5,345 bases of DNA. Origin: a bacterium. GTDB lineage: Bacteria; SZUA-79; Acidulodesulfobacterales; Acidulodesulfobacteraceae. The stretch's first letter is position 1, and each line of letters begins with the position of its first letter. Both the position numbers and the translations under genes were made by a program. The stretch spans positions 1 through 5,345 of the forward strand of contig JAJZJD010000069.1 of assembly GCA_021828445.1 (NCBI GenBank), given 5' to 3'. A model generated the notes under the pieces. The model saw nothing but the letters and a program-made list of their open reading frames with translations. It had not been told where the DNA came from and did no database searches. Below, in pieces: positions 1 through 4,663 of the stretch.

Positions 1-1
1 C

Positions 2-643
2 ATACTTGCCGTTATAACTTCGTTTTTTAGCGCAAATGTTTCGCAAAAGATAGCAAGGCTGTGGGGAAAAGCAATATTAAAGCTTCTGGGTATTAAGGTT
101 TCCGTTGATGGCTTGGAAAATTTAGACCCTTCAAAATCCTTTCTTATTACTTCCAATCACCAGAGCTATTTCGACATATTCGTTCTTCTCGCGCATCTTG
201 ACCTCGACTTTAGGTTTATCGCCAAAAGAAGCCTCTTTAAAATCCCCTTTCTCGGACAGAGTATGAAAAGGCTGGGCTACATTCCCATAGACAGAAAAGA
301 CCTGAGAAGCGCTCTTAAAAGCGTTAAAGCAGGGGCGGAAGCCTTAAAGAACAAAACCTCTATACTCATTTTTCCCGAAGGGACGAGGTCGCCGGACGGA
401 AAACTGCTGAGCTTTAAAAAGGGCGGGCTTAATATGTTTCTTAAGCAGGGCAATATGACAGTTCTTCCCGTCGTTATCAAAGGTACCGCAAACATTTTAA
501 GTAAAAACAGTCTGACGATTCACCCGGGTAAAACCGTCGAACTCGGTATTTTAAAGCCGCTGAACGCAGCCGAAAAAGGCGACGGCAGCGGTATTATAAT
601 CGAAAAAATAGAAAACGAAATCCGCGCGATATTAGAAAATTGA
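2..643 (+). CDS. plsC: 1-acyl-sn-glycerol-3-phosphate acyltransferase (PlsC family), 5'-partial
   Basis: Phospholipid synthesis enzyme that transfers an acyl group to position 2 of lysophosphatidic acid at the inner face of the cytoplasmic membrane. The frame is open from base 2 with no stop, so the gene starts before the window; 213 codons are visible. The four LPLAT family blocks are in order: NHQSYFD (HX4D, catalytic His at 158-160, Asp at 173-175), GYIPIDR (about 278-298), FPEGTRS (371-391) and VLPVVIKG (about 464-487). Upstream of the TTG at 113 the reading continues as ARLWGKAILKLLGIKVSVDG, which is normal PlsC sequence, so that TTG is not the start. PlsC proteins usually have about 230-250 residues, so some 20-40 N-terminal residues, probably including the membrane anchor, are missing. 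Sampled lines are about 45-47% G+C, the highest in the window. Family is secure; the exact acyl acceptor is assumed from the family. Confidence 0.93.
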   Translation: MLAVITSFFSANVSQKIARLWGKAILKLLGIKVSVDGLENLDPSKSFLITSNHQSYFDIFVLLAHLDLDFRFIAKRSLFKIPFLGQSMKRLGYIPIDRKDLRSALKSVKAGAEALKNKTSILIFPEGTRSPDGKLLSFKKGGLNMFLKQGNMTVLPVVIKGTANILSKNSLTIHPGKTVELGILKPLNAAEKGDGSGIIIEKIENEIRAILEN

Positions 644-649
644 AAATAT

Positions 650-670
650 GAAAATTTTATTAAAATTTTC
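650..670. repeat. AT-rich perfect inverted repeat after plsC
   Basis: GAAAATTTT and AAAATTTTC form a perfect 9-bp inverted repeat separated by ATT, starting 7 nt after the plsC stop codon. Only the terminal pair is G:C and no T-run follows (next bases TTGCAAAA), so it is a poor intrinsic terminator. It lies immediately upstream of the candidate vapB promoter, where an AbrB-fold antitoxin operator could sit. Either role is inference; chance in AT-rich DNA is possible. Confidence 0.3.
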
Positions 671-699
671 TTGCAAAAAGAAATATCAGATGATAAAAT
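671..699 (+). promoter_or_regulatory. Candidate sigma70-type promoter for the vapBC pair
   Basis: A -35-like TTGCAA (671-676, 4 of 6 to consensus), a 17-nt spacer, and a -10-like TAAAAT (694-699, 5 of 6) preceded by TG at 691-692, which gives an extended -10. Initiation would be expected near 706, leaving a very short leader that begins at or inside the Shine-Dalgarno of the antitoxin at 707-712. An own, autoregulated promoter is usual for toxin-antitoxin operons. Consensus match only. Confidence 0.5.
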
Positions 700-722
700 T
701 TATAGTAGGAGAAATGATAAAA

Positions 723-944
723 ATGTCTGAATTATTAAAAATAGGTAAGAAAGCCCAAATAGTTATACCTAAAAAAATTAGAAATCAAATAAATATTAAA
801 GAAGGAGATGAACTCCTTATCGATGCGATAGATAATTCAATAATTATAACTTTAGTTCCAAAGGATATTTCTGAATTTGCAGGTATAGCTAAAGGAATTT
901 ACCCAAAAAAATATATCGAAAAAATAAGAAAAGAATGGGATTAA
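723..944 (+). CDS. vapB: VapB-type antitoxin, AbrB/SpoVT (MazE-like) fold
   Basis: Predicted antitoxin of 73 aa that neutralises the PIN toxin encoded next and, by analogy with the family, represses its own operon. Residues 3-46 form the swapped-hairpin AbrB DNA-binding domain, with the core GKKAQIVIPKKIR (8-20) and the KEGDELLI turn. Residues 47-73, ISEFAGIAKG...IEKIRKEWD, are the short helical tail that in this family wraps the toxin. The start at 723 is chosen because AGGAGA at 707-712 sits 10 nt upstream. The in-frame ATG at 714 is too close to that site, and the ATG at 648 has no Shine-Dalgarno and would add a 25-residue, Lys-rich stretch outside the domain. The 3' end overlaps the toxin start by 10 nt, implying coupled translation. 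Sampled lines are 22-28% G+C, far below plsC, which suggests acquisition. The specific partner class (VapB rather than another AbrB antitoxin) follows from the PIN neighbour. Confidence 0.88.
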   Translation: MSELLKIGKKAQIVIPKKIRNQINIKEGDELLIDAIDNSIIITLVPKDISEFAGIAKGIYPKKYIEKIRKEWD

Positions 945-1339
945 ATGTGTTCGTAGATTCAAATATAATAATTTATTATCTTGAAAAAAATGAACGTTTT
1001 TTCCCGTCGATCTTACCTTATTTCGAAAAATGCCAGAAAAAAGAGTTAATTCTTTTTACATCTTCCTTATCGTTAATGGAAGTTTTGGTTCCTATTCTTT
1101 CTATGAATAGCCGCAGTTTAGAAGCTAAATATAGCTATCTTTTTAAAAATTTTTTTAAAGTTTTAGATATCGATTTAAATATAGCTAAAATTGGAGCATA
1201 TATAAAGGGGAAATACGGGGTTAGAACCCCTGACGCCCTTCAGGTTGCTTGTGCTAAAAAGGCGGGTTGCGACGAATTTTTAACTGCGGATACGGGGATT
1301 ATAAAAATAAAAGAAATCAAGATAACCATAATTAAGTAA
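935..1339 (+). CDS. vapC: VapC-type toxin, PIN-domain ribonuclease
   Basis: Predicted Mg2+-dependent endoribonuclease toxin of 134 aa, inhibiting translation when free of the antitoxin. The PIN acidic residues are present: D8 in FVDSN, E49 in SLMEV, D100 in RTPDALQ and D119 in FLTADTG (D113 is also nearby). Spacing and total length are normal for VapC, and nothing indicates inactivation. The ATG at 935 overlaps the end of vapB by 10 nt; a GTG at 947 is an alternative start that would give MFVDSN, the usual opening of VapC proteins, and neither start has a strong Shine-Dalgarno, fitting translational coupling. The gene is AT-rich (one sampled line only 17% G+C). VapC toxins of known target cut tRNA or the 23S sarcin-ricin loop; the target here cannot be read from sequence. 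Confidence 0.9.
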   Translation: MGLNVFVDSNIIIYYLEKNERFFPSILPYFEKCQKKELILFTSSLSLMEVLVPILSMNSRSLEAKYSYLFKNFFKVLDIDLNIAKIGAYIKGKYGVRTPDALQVACAKKAGCDEFLTADTGIIKIKEIKITIIK

Positions 1340-1350
1340 ATAATAAATTA

Positions 1351-3015
1351 ATGCCTACATTAAAAGCAATACCCCTTGGCGGGCTTGGCGAAATCGGTCT
1401 CAATATGATGGTTTATGAGACCGAAAAGGATATTATAATAGTCGATTCGGGGATTATGTTTCCGGAGGACTATATGCTGGGAATAGATATGGTTATTCCC
1501 GACATAAGATATTTATACGACCCAGAAAAAAAGAAAAAGATTAAGGGAATCGTTCTTACCCACGGACATGAAGACCATATAGGCGCCATACCCTATGTGC
1601 TAAGAGAGTTTAATATTCCCATATTCGGCACTCCTTTTACTCTCGGGATACTCGAAGAAAAATTGAAAGAACACGATTTGCCTTTCAAAGTATCGCTGTT
1701 TACCGTTAAAACCGGGAATACGATTACATTAGGGGATTTTGAAATCGAATTTATAAGAGTAGCCCACTCGATAATCGATGGAGCAAGCCTTGCCATAAAA
1801 ACGCCGGTCGGGACAATAATACATACGGGAGATTTCAAGCTTGACCAGACCCTCGAAAAAAATGCCGTAACCGATATAAACAGGCTTGCCCATTATGGAG
1901 ACAACGGAGTTTTAGCTTTATTTTCCGATTCTACCAATATAGAAAAAGAAGGATTCACGATATCGGAAAACGACATAAAAAAGACCTTCAGGAATATTTT
2001 CAGGGATAATAACGCAAGAATTATAGTAGCTTTATTTGCTTCAAATATTCACAGGATTTCGGAGCTCCTTTCCCTCGCCGCAGAATTTAATAAAAAGGTT
2101 ATATTCAGCGGAAGAAGTCTTATGACATATACGAAAGTTGCAAGAAAATTAGGGTATTTAAAAATTCAGGAAGATATTTTAATAGATGAAGAAACGATAA
2201 GCTATTACAAACCCGAAGAACTTTTAATATTGACTACCGGTACTCAGGGCGAAGCAATGTCGGCGCTTTCCAGAATTTCGGTGGACGACCACAAATATGT
2301 AAAAATCAAGCCTAACGACCTCGTTTTAATGTCTTCAAAATTTATTCCGGGAAACGAGAAAGCTATATCTAAAATAATAAACAACCTTTATAAAAGAGGA
2401 GCCGAAGTTTATTACGAAAACATATCCGAAATACACGTGTCCGGCCATGCAAGCAAAGAAGAACTTAAACTTATGATAAATATCGTAAAACCGAAATATT
2501 TTGTTCCGGTTCACGGCGAATTGAAACATTTATATCAGCACAAAAAGCTTGCTCTAAGTTCGGGTATTGCGCCCTCGGACGTTTTTGTCCTTGAAAACGG
2601 CAACAGTCTTGTATTTACTGAGGACAAAGAGTGTTTCGCAGGCGAAAACGTTTATGCGGGCAGAATATTCGTCGACGGCAAAGGAATCGGAGACGTCGGC
2701 GCTCATACCCTTAAAGAACGGGCGCATCTTTCCGAAAACGGAATGATTATAGTCCAACTCGTCGTAGATTCCAAGACGTCGGGTATAATTTCCGGTCCGG
2801 ATATCGTTTCTAAAGGATTTGTATTTGAGGATTATTTTAAAGAACTAAACAGCGTTCTTTATAAATTGGTTATGCATGTAATAGAAGAAAATCAAAAACA
2901 TGACAGCATCGATTGGGTTAAAGTCAAGGACGACATAAGGAAGGCTTTAAAAAAATATTTAAATAAGACTATAGACAGGCATCCTTTTATTTTTCCGATG
3001 ATTACCGAAATTTAA
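1351..3015 (+). CDS. rnj: Ribonuclease J (metallo-beta-lactamase / beta-CASP)
   Basis: Zinc-dependent ribonuclease combining 5'-3' exonuclease and endonuclease activity, acting in mRNA decay and rRNA maturation in the cytoplasm. It is 554 aa, the usual length for bacterial RNase J. Motifs in order: IPLGGLGEIG (7-16), HGHEDH metal ligands H71, H73, D75, H76, then H139 (VAHS), HTGDF with D161, the beta-CASP SDSTN (192-196), TGTQGEAMSALSRI (296-309), HVSGHAS (362-368) and PVHGE with H388. The C-terminal domain follows from about 450 and the chain ends in a normal RNase J tail (RHPFIFPM, 543-550). No catalytic residue is missing. The start at 1351 is the only one possible: an in-frame TAA lies at 1333-1335, and the next in-frame ATGs would delete the GGLGEIG strand. 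No Shine-Dalgarno is visible in the 11 nt after the vapC stop, so translation may depend on coupling or an AU-rich leader. Confidence 0.97.
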   Translation: MPTLKAIPLGGLGEIGLNMMVYETEKDIIIVDSGIMFPEDYMLGIDMVIPDIRYLYDPEKKKKIKGIVLTHGHEDHIGAIPYVLREFNIPIFGTPFTLGILEEKLKEHDLPFKVSLFTVKTGNTITLGDFEIEFIRVAHSIIDGASLAIKTPVGTIIHTGDFKLDQTLEKNAVTDINRLAHYGDNGVLALFSDSTNIEKEGFTISENDIKKTFRNIFRDNNARIIVALFASNIHRISELLSLAAEFNKKVIFSGRSLMTYTKVARKLGYLKIQEDILIDEETISYYKPEELLILTTGTQGEAMSALSRISVDDHKYVKIKPNDLVLMSSKFIPGNEKAISKIINNLYKRGAEVYYENISEIHVSGHASKEELKLMINIVKPKYFVPVHGELKHLYQHKKLALSSGIAPSDVFVLENGNSLVFTEDKECFAGENVYAGRIFVDGKGIGDVGAHTLKERAHLSENGMIIVQLVVDSKTSGIISGPDIVSKGFVFEDYFKELNSVLYKLVMHVIEENQKHDSIDWVKVKDDIRKALKKYLNKTIDRHPFIFPMITEI

Positions 3016-3032
3016 TTTTTTTATTTTTATTA

Positions 3033-3041
3033 TGGTATACT
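3033..3041 (+). promoter_or_regulatory. Candidate extended -10 promoter for the tiny basic ORF
   Basis: TGGTATACT gives an extended -10 (TG at 3033-3034, TATACT at 3036-3041, 5 of 6 to TATAAT). The -35 region is weak: 18 nt upstream is TTAATT at 3012-3017, overlapping the RNase J stop codon. Transcription would begin near 3048 and give a leader of about 80 nt before the ORF at 3130. Extended -10 promoters can work with a poor -35, but this is a consensus match only. Confidence 0.45.
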
Positions 3042-3057
3042 TTATTTAACAATTAAT

Positions 3058-3089
3058 AATTATTAAAATTATTAAAGATAATTATTAAA
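3058..3089 (+). repeat. Three copies of AATTATTAAA in the AT-rich leader
   Basis: The 10-mer AATTATTAAA occurs at 3058-3067, 3067-3076 and 3080-3089, and the 12-mer ATAATTATTAAA occurs twice exactly 22 bp apart (3056-3067 and 3078-3089), about two helical turns. The stretch lies between the candidate promoter and the tiny ORF. It may be a protein-binding or unstructured leader element, or only low-complexity AT DNA. Confidence 0.35.
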
Positions 3090-3116
3090 TATACCGTTTA
3101 ATTAATAAAAGGTAAC

Positions 3117-3125
3117 GGAGGTGAT
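3117..3125 (+). promoter_or_regulatory. Exceptionally strong ribosome binding site (GGAGGTGAT)
   Basis: GGAGGTGAT is complementary over all nine bases to the conserved 3' end of bacterial 16S rRNA (AUCACCUCC). Counted from the GGAGG core (3117-3121), the spacing to the ATG at 3130 is 8 nt, close to optimal. It is the strongest such site in the window and the main evidence that the 22-codon ORF behind it is translated. A GTG at 3121 is in frame but lies inside the site. Confidence 0.8.
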
Positions 3126-3129
3126 TAAA

Positions 3130-3198
3130 ATGGCATGCGCTTCTAAAAAATCGGCTTCTACATCTAAAAGCAAACCTGCAAAAGCGAAAAGCAAATAA
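3130..3198 (+). CDS. Tiny basic Lys/Ser/Ala-rich protein, 22 aa, unrecognised
   Basis: A 22-codon ORF, ATG at 3130 and TAA at 3196-3198. The peptide begins MACASKKSAS and ends PAKAKSK; it has seven Lys, six Ser, five Ala, one Cys (position 3), one Pro and no acidic or aromatic residue, giving a net charge of about +7. It has no hydrophobic segment, so no signal peptide or membrane span. The composition resembles the tails of histone H1-like bacterial proteins, which bind nucleic acid, but at this length no family can be assigned. Support for translation is the complete 9-nt Shine-Dalgarno at 3117-3125, a candidate promoter at 3033, and a sharp composition change from the AT-only leader. It sits alone between the RNase J gene and a 62-nt hairpin. 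It could be a free small protein, a leader peptide without a downstream gene, or the coding part of a regulatory RNA. Confidence 0.7.
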   Translation: MACASKKSASTSKSKPAKAKSK

Positions 3199-3215
3199 GG
3201 AAAGGTTGCGCTTTT
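3180..3215 (+). other. Short stem-loop across the end of the tiny ORF
   Basis: AAAAGCG (3180-3186) is complementary to CGCTTTT (3209-3215), with a 22-nt loop that contains the TAA stop; one further T and then AGG follow. This has the layout of a weak intrinsic terminator, but only three G:C pairs support it. The same 7-mers recur in the larger hairpin downstream (CGCTTTT at 3236-3242, AAAAGCG at 3279-3285), so this stem competes with other pairings. Confidence 0.3.
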
Positions 3216-3229
3216 TAGGTTGTCTATCT

Positions 3230-3291
3230 GCAAAACGCTTTTACTTTAAAGGTATTTACATTTTAAATCCTTAAAATTAAAAGCGTTTTGC
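3230..3291. terminator. 62-nt hairpin between convergent genes, probable terminator
   Basis: GCAAAACGCTTTTA (3230-3243) and TAAAAGCGTTTTGC (3278-3291) form a perfect 14-bp stem. It continues inward past a C/T mismatch with TTT/AAA, then past an A/A mismatch with AAGG/CCTT, closing a 16-nt loop (3253-3268). It ends 5 bp before the stop codon of the minus-strand gene at 3297 and lies 31 nt after the tiny ORF, the normal place for a shared terminator between convergent genes. Neither side has a proper T-run; the plus side (CCATTATTATT) is the more T-rich. It may therefore act as an RNA 3'-end stabiliser rather than an efficient intrinsic terminator. Confidence 0.6.
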
Positions 3292-3296
3292 CATTA

Positions 3297-3548
3297 TTAT
3301 TCTTCGTCGTTATTATTGTCATTGCCGCCGCCGGTTTTCGACCTGCGTTCTTTCGTCTTTGCGATTCTGTCGTCTATTCTTTTAACAAAACCGTTAAAAA
3401 CGCCTTCTATGGCAAAAATTAATTCTTTGTTGGCATTACCTAAATGCTCTACGACATCTACGGGAATTCTGTCGTATATCCCGTCCACGATTTTGTGCCT
3501 TAATTCCGACCTCTTTTCCCTAAAGGATTTCTCGTCTTTTAAAAGCAT
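3297..3548 (-). CDS. Small helical protein of 83 aa, function unknown
   Basis: I do not recognise a named family. The start is well supported: GGAGGG (plus-strand 3556-3561) lies 7 nt before the ATG, and a consensus-like promoter lies further upstream. The chain is soluble, with no signal peptide or membrane span. Residues 1-20 are highly charged (KDEKSFREKRSELRHK), residues 20-63 alternate hydrophobic and charged positions and are probably two helices (IPVDVVEHLGNANKELIFAIEGVF, then GFVKRIDDRIAKTKERR), and residues 70-83 are a disordered Gly/Asn/acidic tail. The block IP..VVEHL..A.KEL resembles short phasin-like or coiled-coil proteins that I associate loosely with anaerobic bacteria, but this is memory, not a match. 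It lies downstream of iclR in the same direction but has its own promoter, so it is probably a separate unit. The opposite-strand frame over the same bases has no such signals. Confidence 0.8.
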   Translation of the reverse strand: MLLKDEKSFREKRSELRHKIVDGIYDRIPVDVVEHLGNANKELIFAIEGVFNGFVKRIDDRIAKTKERRSKTGGGNDNNNDEE

Positions 3549-3637
3549 TTTTTAACCCTCCGCATATTTTTGAATAAAACTGAAACAACAGGCAAGTAAA
3601 ATTATTACTTATTAAATAACTAATGCCTTTATTACCT

Positions 3638-3666
3638 ATTATAGCCTAAAAATTGTGAAAATTCAA
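3638..3666 (-). promoter_or_regulatory. Promoter for the 83-aa gene
   Basis: Read on the minus strand: TTGAAT (-35, plus-strand 3661-3666, 4 of 6 to consensus), exactly 17 nt, then TATAAT (-10, plus-strand 3638-3643, 6 of 6). The start point would be near 3631, giving a leader of about 83 nt to the ATG at 3548. It lies just after the iclR stop codon, so the small gene can be expressed independently of iclR. This is one of the best promoter matches in the window. Confidence 0.65.
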
Positions 3667-3680
3667 ATTTGGGATTAAGG

Positions 3681-4508
3681 TTATTCGGAATATTTTTTAC
3701 CTATTTCATATCCTAATTTTCCGGAAATAGCGTTACTTGCTTCAATGGTAAGGGGGATAATGACGTTTTTAAGTTTTTCCGGAGTCGTTCTTATTACCGG
3801 AGCGGAAATGGATATGCCTCCTATGATATGGGTAGTGTAATCTCTTAAAGGCGCGCCTATGCATATGATGCCTTCATCAAGCTCTTCATTATCTATCGCA
3901 TATCCCTGCCGTTTTATCTTTTCTAATTCTTTAAAAAGACTTTCCTTATTAGTTATAGTATTTTTAGTAAAAGGAGTAAGTTTTTCCGGTAAAAGTTTTT
4001 CTACGCTATCTTTTGGTTCGAAAGCTATTTGAGATTTGCCTATAGCCGTGGCATAAACGGGGAGCATATTTCCGACTCTAGAAGCGACTTTTAAAACCTG
4101 GTCGGCTTCTACTATATCAAGATAAATAACCTTTTTTTCCCTTATGACCCCTACGTAAGCCGACTCTTTTAATTTATCGACCAGCTCTTTAAGAATGGGC
4201 TTGGCGATACTCAAGAGCCTTAAATGATGGATGAAAGACTGACCGAGCTCGAGGCTTTTTAATCCGAGGCGGTAATTTTCTGTAAACGGGTCCTGTTCTA
4301 TATATCCCATATATTCTAATGTGGCAAGAAGCCTGAAGATTTTATTTTTATGCAGTTTGAGAATTTTACTGAGTTCGCTTACCCCAAGCTCCGGCTTCTC
4401 GCCTTTAAAAGCCTCTAAAAGGTCAAGCGAATTTAAAACGGTTTTAATAAAATAATTTGTTTTATCTTTTTTTTTGCCGACAGGCTCTTTTTTATTTTTC
4501 GTCTGCAT
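3681..4508 (-). CDS. IclR-family transcriptional regulator
   Basis: DNA-binding regulator of 275 aa, cytoplasmic and usually a dimer or tetramer that senses a small carboxylic or aromatic metabolite. Residues 1-17 are a Lys-rich lead (seven Lys). Residues about 20-80 form the winged helix-turn-helix, with SLDLLEAF, LGVSELSKILKLHKNKIFRLL (recognition region about 45-61) and YMGYIEQD. Residues about 98-265 form the IclR effector domain, with YATAIGKSQIAF (152-163), QGYAIDNEELDEGIICIGAPLRD (201-223) and GGISISAP (230-237). Length is normal. The start is placed at 4508 because AAGGTG (plus-strand 4514-4519) sits 5 nt before it; an upstream ATG at 4586 would add 26 residues without a Shine-Dalgarno and would swallow the promoter. 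It is transcribed divergently from the sensor gene at 4664. The effector cannot be deduced. Confidence 0.93.
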   Translation of the reverse strand: MQTKNKKEPVGKKKDKTNYFIKTVLNSLDLLEAFKGEKPELGVSELSKILKLHKNKIFRLLATLEYMGYIEQDPFTENYRLGLKSLELGQSFIHHLRLLSIAKPILKELVDKLKESAYVGVIREKKVIYLDIVEADQVLKVASRVGNMLPVYATAIGKSQIAFEPKDSVEKLLPEKLTPFTKNTITNKESLFKELEKIKRQGYAIDNEELDEGIICIGAPLRDYTTHIIGGISISAPVIRTTPEKLKNVIIPLTIEASNAISGKLGYEIGKKYSE

Positions 4509-4520
4509 TTTTACACCTTT

Positions 4521-4532
4521 AATTTTAAAATT
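4521..4532. promoter_or_regulatory. Candidate operator: perfect AATTTTAAAATT palindrome at the iclR promoter
   Basis: A 12-bp perfect palindrome overlaps the last bases of the iclR -10 (4530-4535) and the expected start point near 4523. Its position suits autorepression, which is common in IclR-family genes, but all bases are A or T and chance occurrence in this intergenic region is realistic. Confidence 0.3.
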
Positions 4533-4535
4533 ATA
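4530..4535 (-). promoter_or_regulatory. Candidate -10 element of the iclR promoter
   Basis: On the minus strand the sequence reads TATAAT (6 of 6), with a weak TTAATT 17 nt upstream as -35. The start point would be near 4523, giving a leader of about 15 nt that carries the AAGGTG ribosome binding site. Consensus match only. Confidence 0.5.
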
Positions 4536-4584
4536 CTTCAATTTCACCTTTAAATTAATTCTACATAAATAAAAAGTAAAATGC

Positions 4585-4604
4585 AATTTTTAAAGATAAA
4601 AATT
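4585..4604. promoter_or_regulatory. Candidate operator: 8-bp inverted repeat in the divergent gap
   Basis: AATTTTTA and TAAAAATT flank AAGA as a perfect 8-bp inverted repeat. It lies immediately upstream of the candidate -10 of the sensor gene (4610-4615) and covers its -35 region, where binding by the divergent IclR protein would affect transcription. No strong match to a named IclR operator is claimed; the repeat is entirely AT apart from the G in the centre. Confidence 0.35.
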
Positions 4605-4609
4605 TGGAG

Positions 4610-4615
4610 TATAAT
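4610..4615 (+). promoter_or_regulatory. Candidate -10 element of the sensor gene promoter
   Basis: TATAAT (6 of 6), with TTTTTA 17 nt upstream as a poor -35 (3 of 6), suggesting a promoter that may need an activator. The start would be near 4622, giving a leader of about 42 nt before the ATG at 4664. Confidence 0.45.
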
Positions 4616-4663
4616 TAAATATAAAAACACCGTTTTAATTTCAAAATATTAAAATATCATACA

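Noticed and set aside
277..495. Minus-strand ORF of 72 codons inside plsC
   Set aside because: It is a shadow of the coding strand, with no ribosome site and no recognisable protein.
113..643. A complete plsC starting at the TTG at 113
   Set aside because: The frame is open to the left edge and codes typical PlsC sequence before 113, so the gene is 5'-truncated by the window instead.
648..722. A 25-residue N-terminal extension of the antitoxin from the ATG at 648
   Set aside because: It has no Shine-Dalgarno, lies over the candidate promoter and inverted repeat, and is outside the AbrB domain; AGGAGA supports the ATG at 723.
1267..1305. RNase J promoter inside vapC (TATAAA at 1300-1305)
   Set aside because: The -35 candidate 17 nt upstream (TTTTTA) matches only 3 of 6 and there is no extended -10; too weak to annotate.
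1593..1838. Minus-strand ORF of 81 codons inside the RNase J gene
   Set aside because: It overlaps a fully supported gene and shows no independent signals; the same holds for the minus frames at 2335-2529 and 2554-2757.
3016..3030. Intrinsic terminator directly after the RNase J gene (T-rich run)
   Set aside because: The T-rich tract has no GC stem before it; it is more likely AT-rich upstream promoter sequence.
3058..3089. CRISPR or tandem repeat array
   Set aside because: The repeated unit is only 10 bp, spacing is irregular (9 and 13 bp) and it overlaps itself; no Cas gene is present.
3316..3555. Plus-strand ORF of 79 codons opposite the 83-aa gene
   Set aside because: It has no ribosome binding site or promoter, whereas the minus strand has both; its sequence is low in charged residues and reads as an antisense shadow.
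4509..4586. A 26-residue upstream extension of the IclR protein
   Set aside because: It lacks a Shine-Dalgarno and would overlap the -10 element and ribosome site that serve the ATG at 4508.
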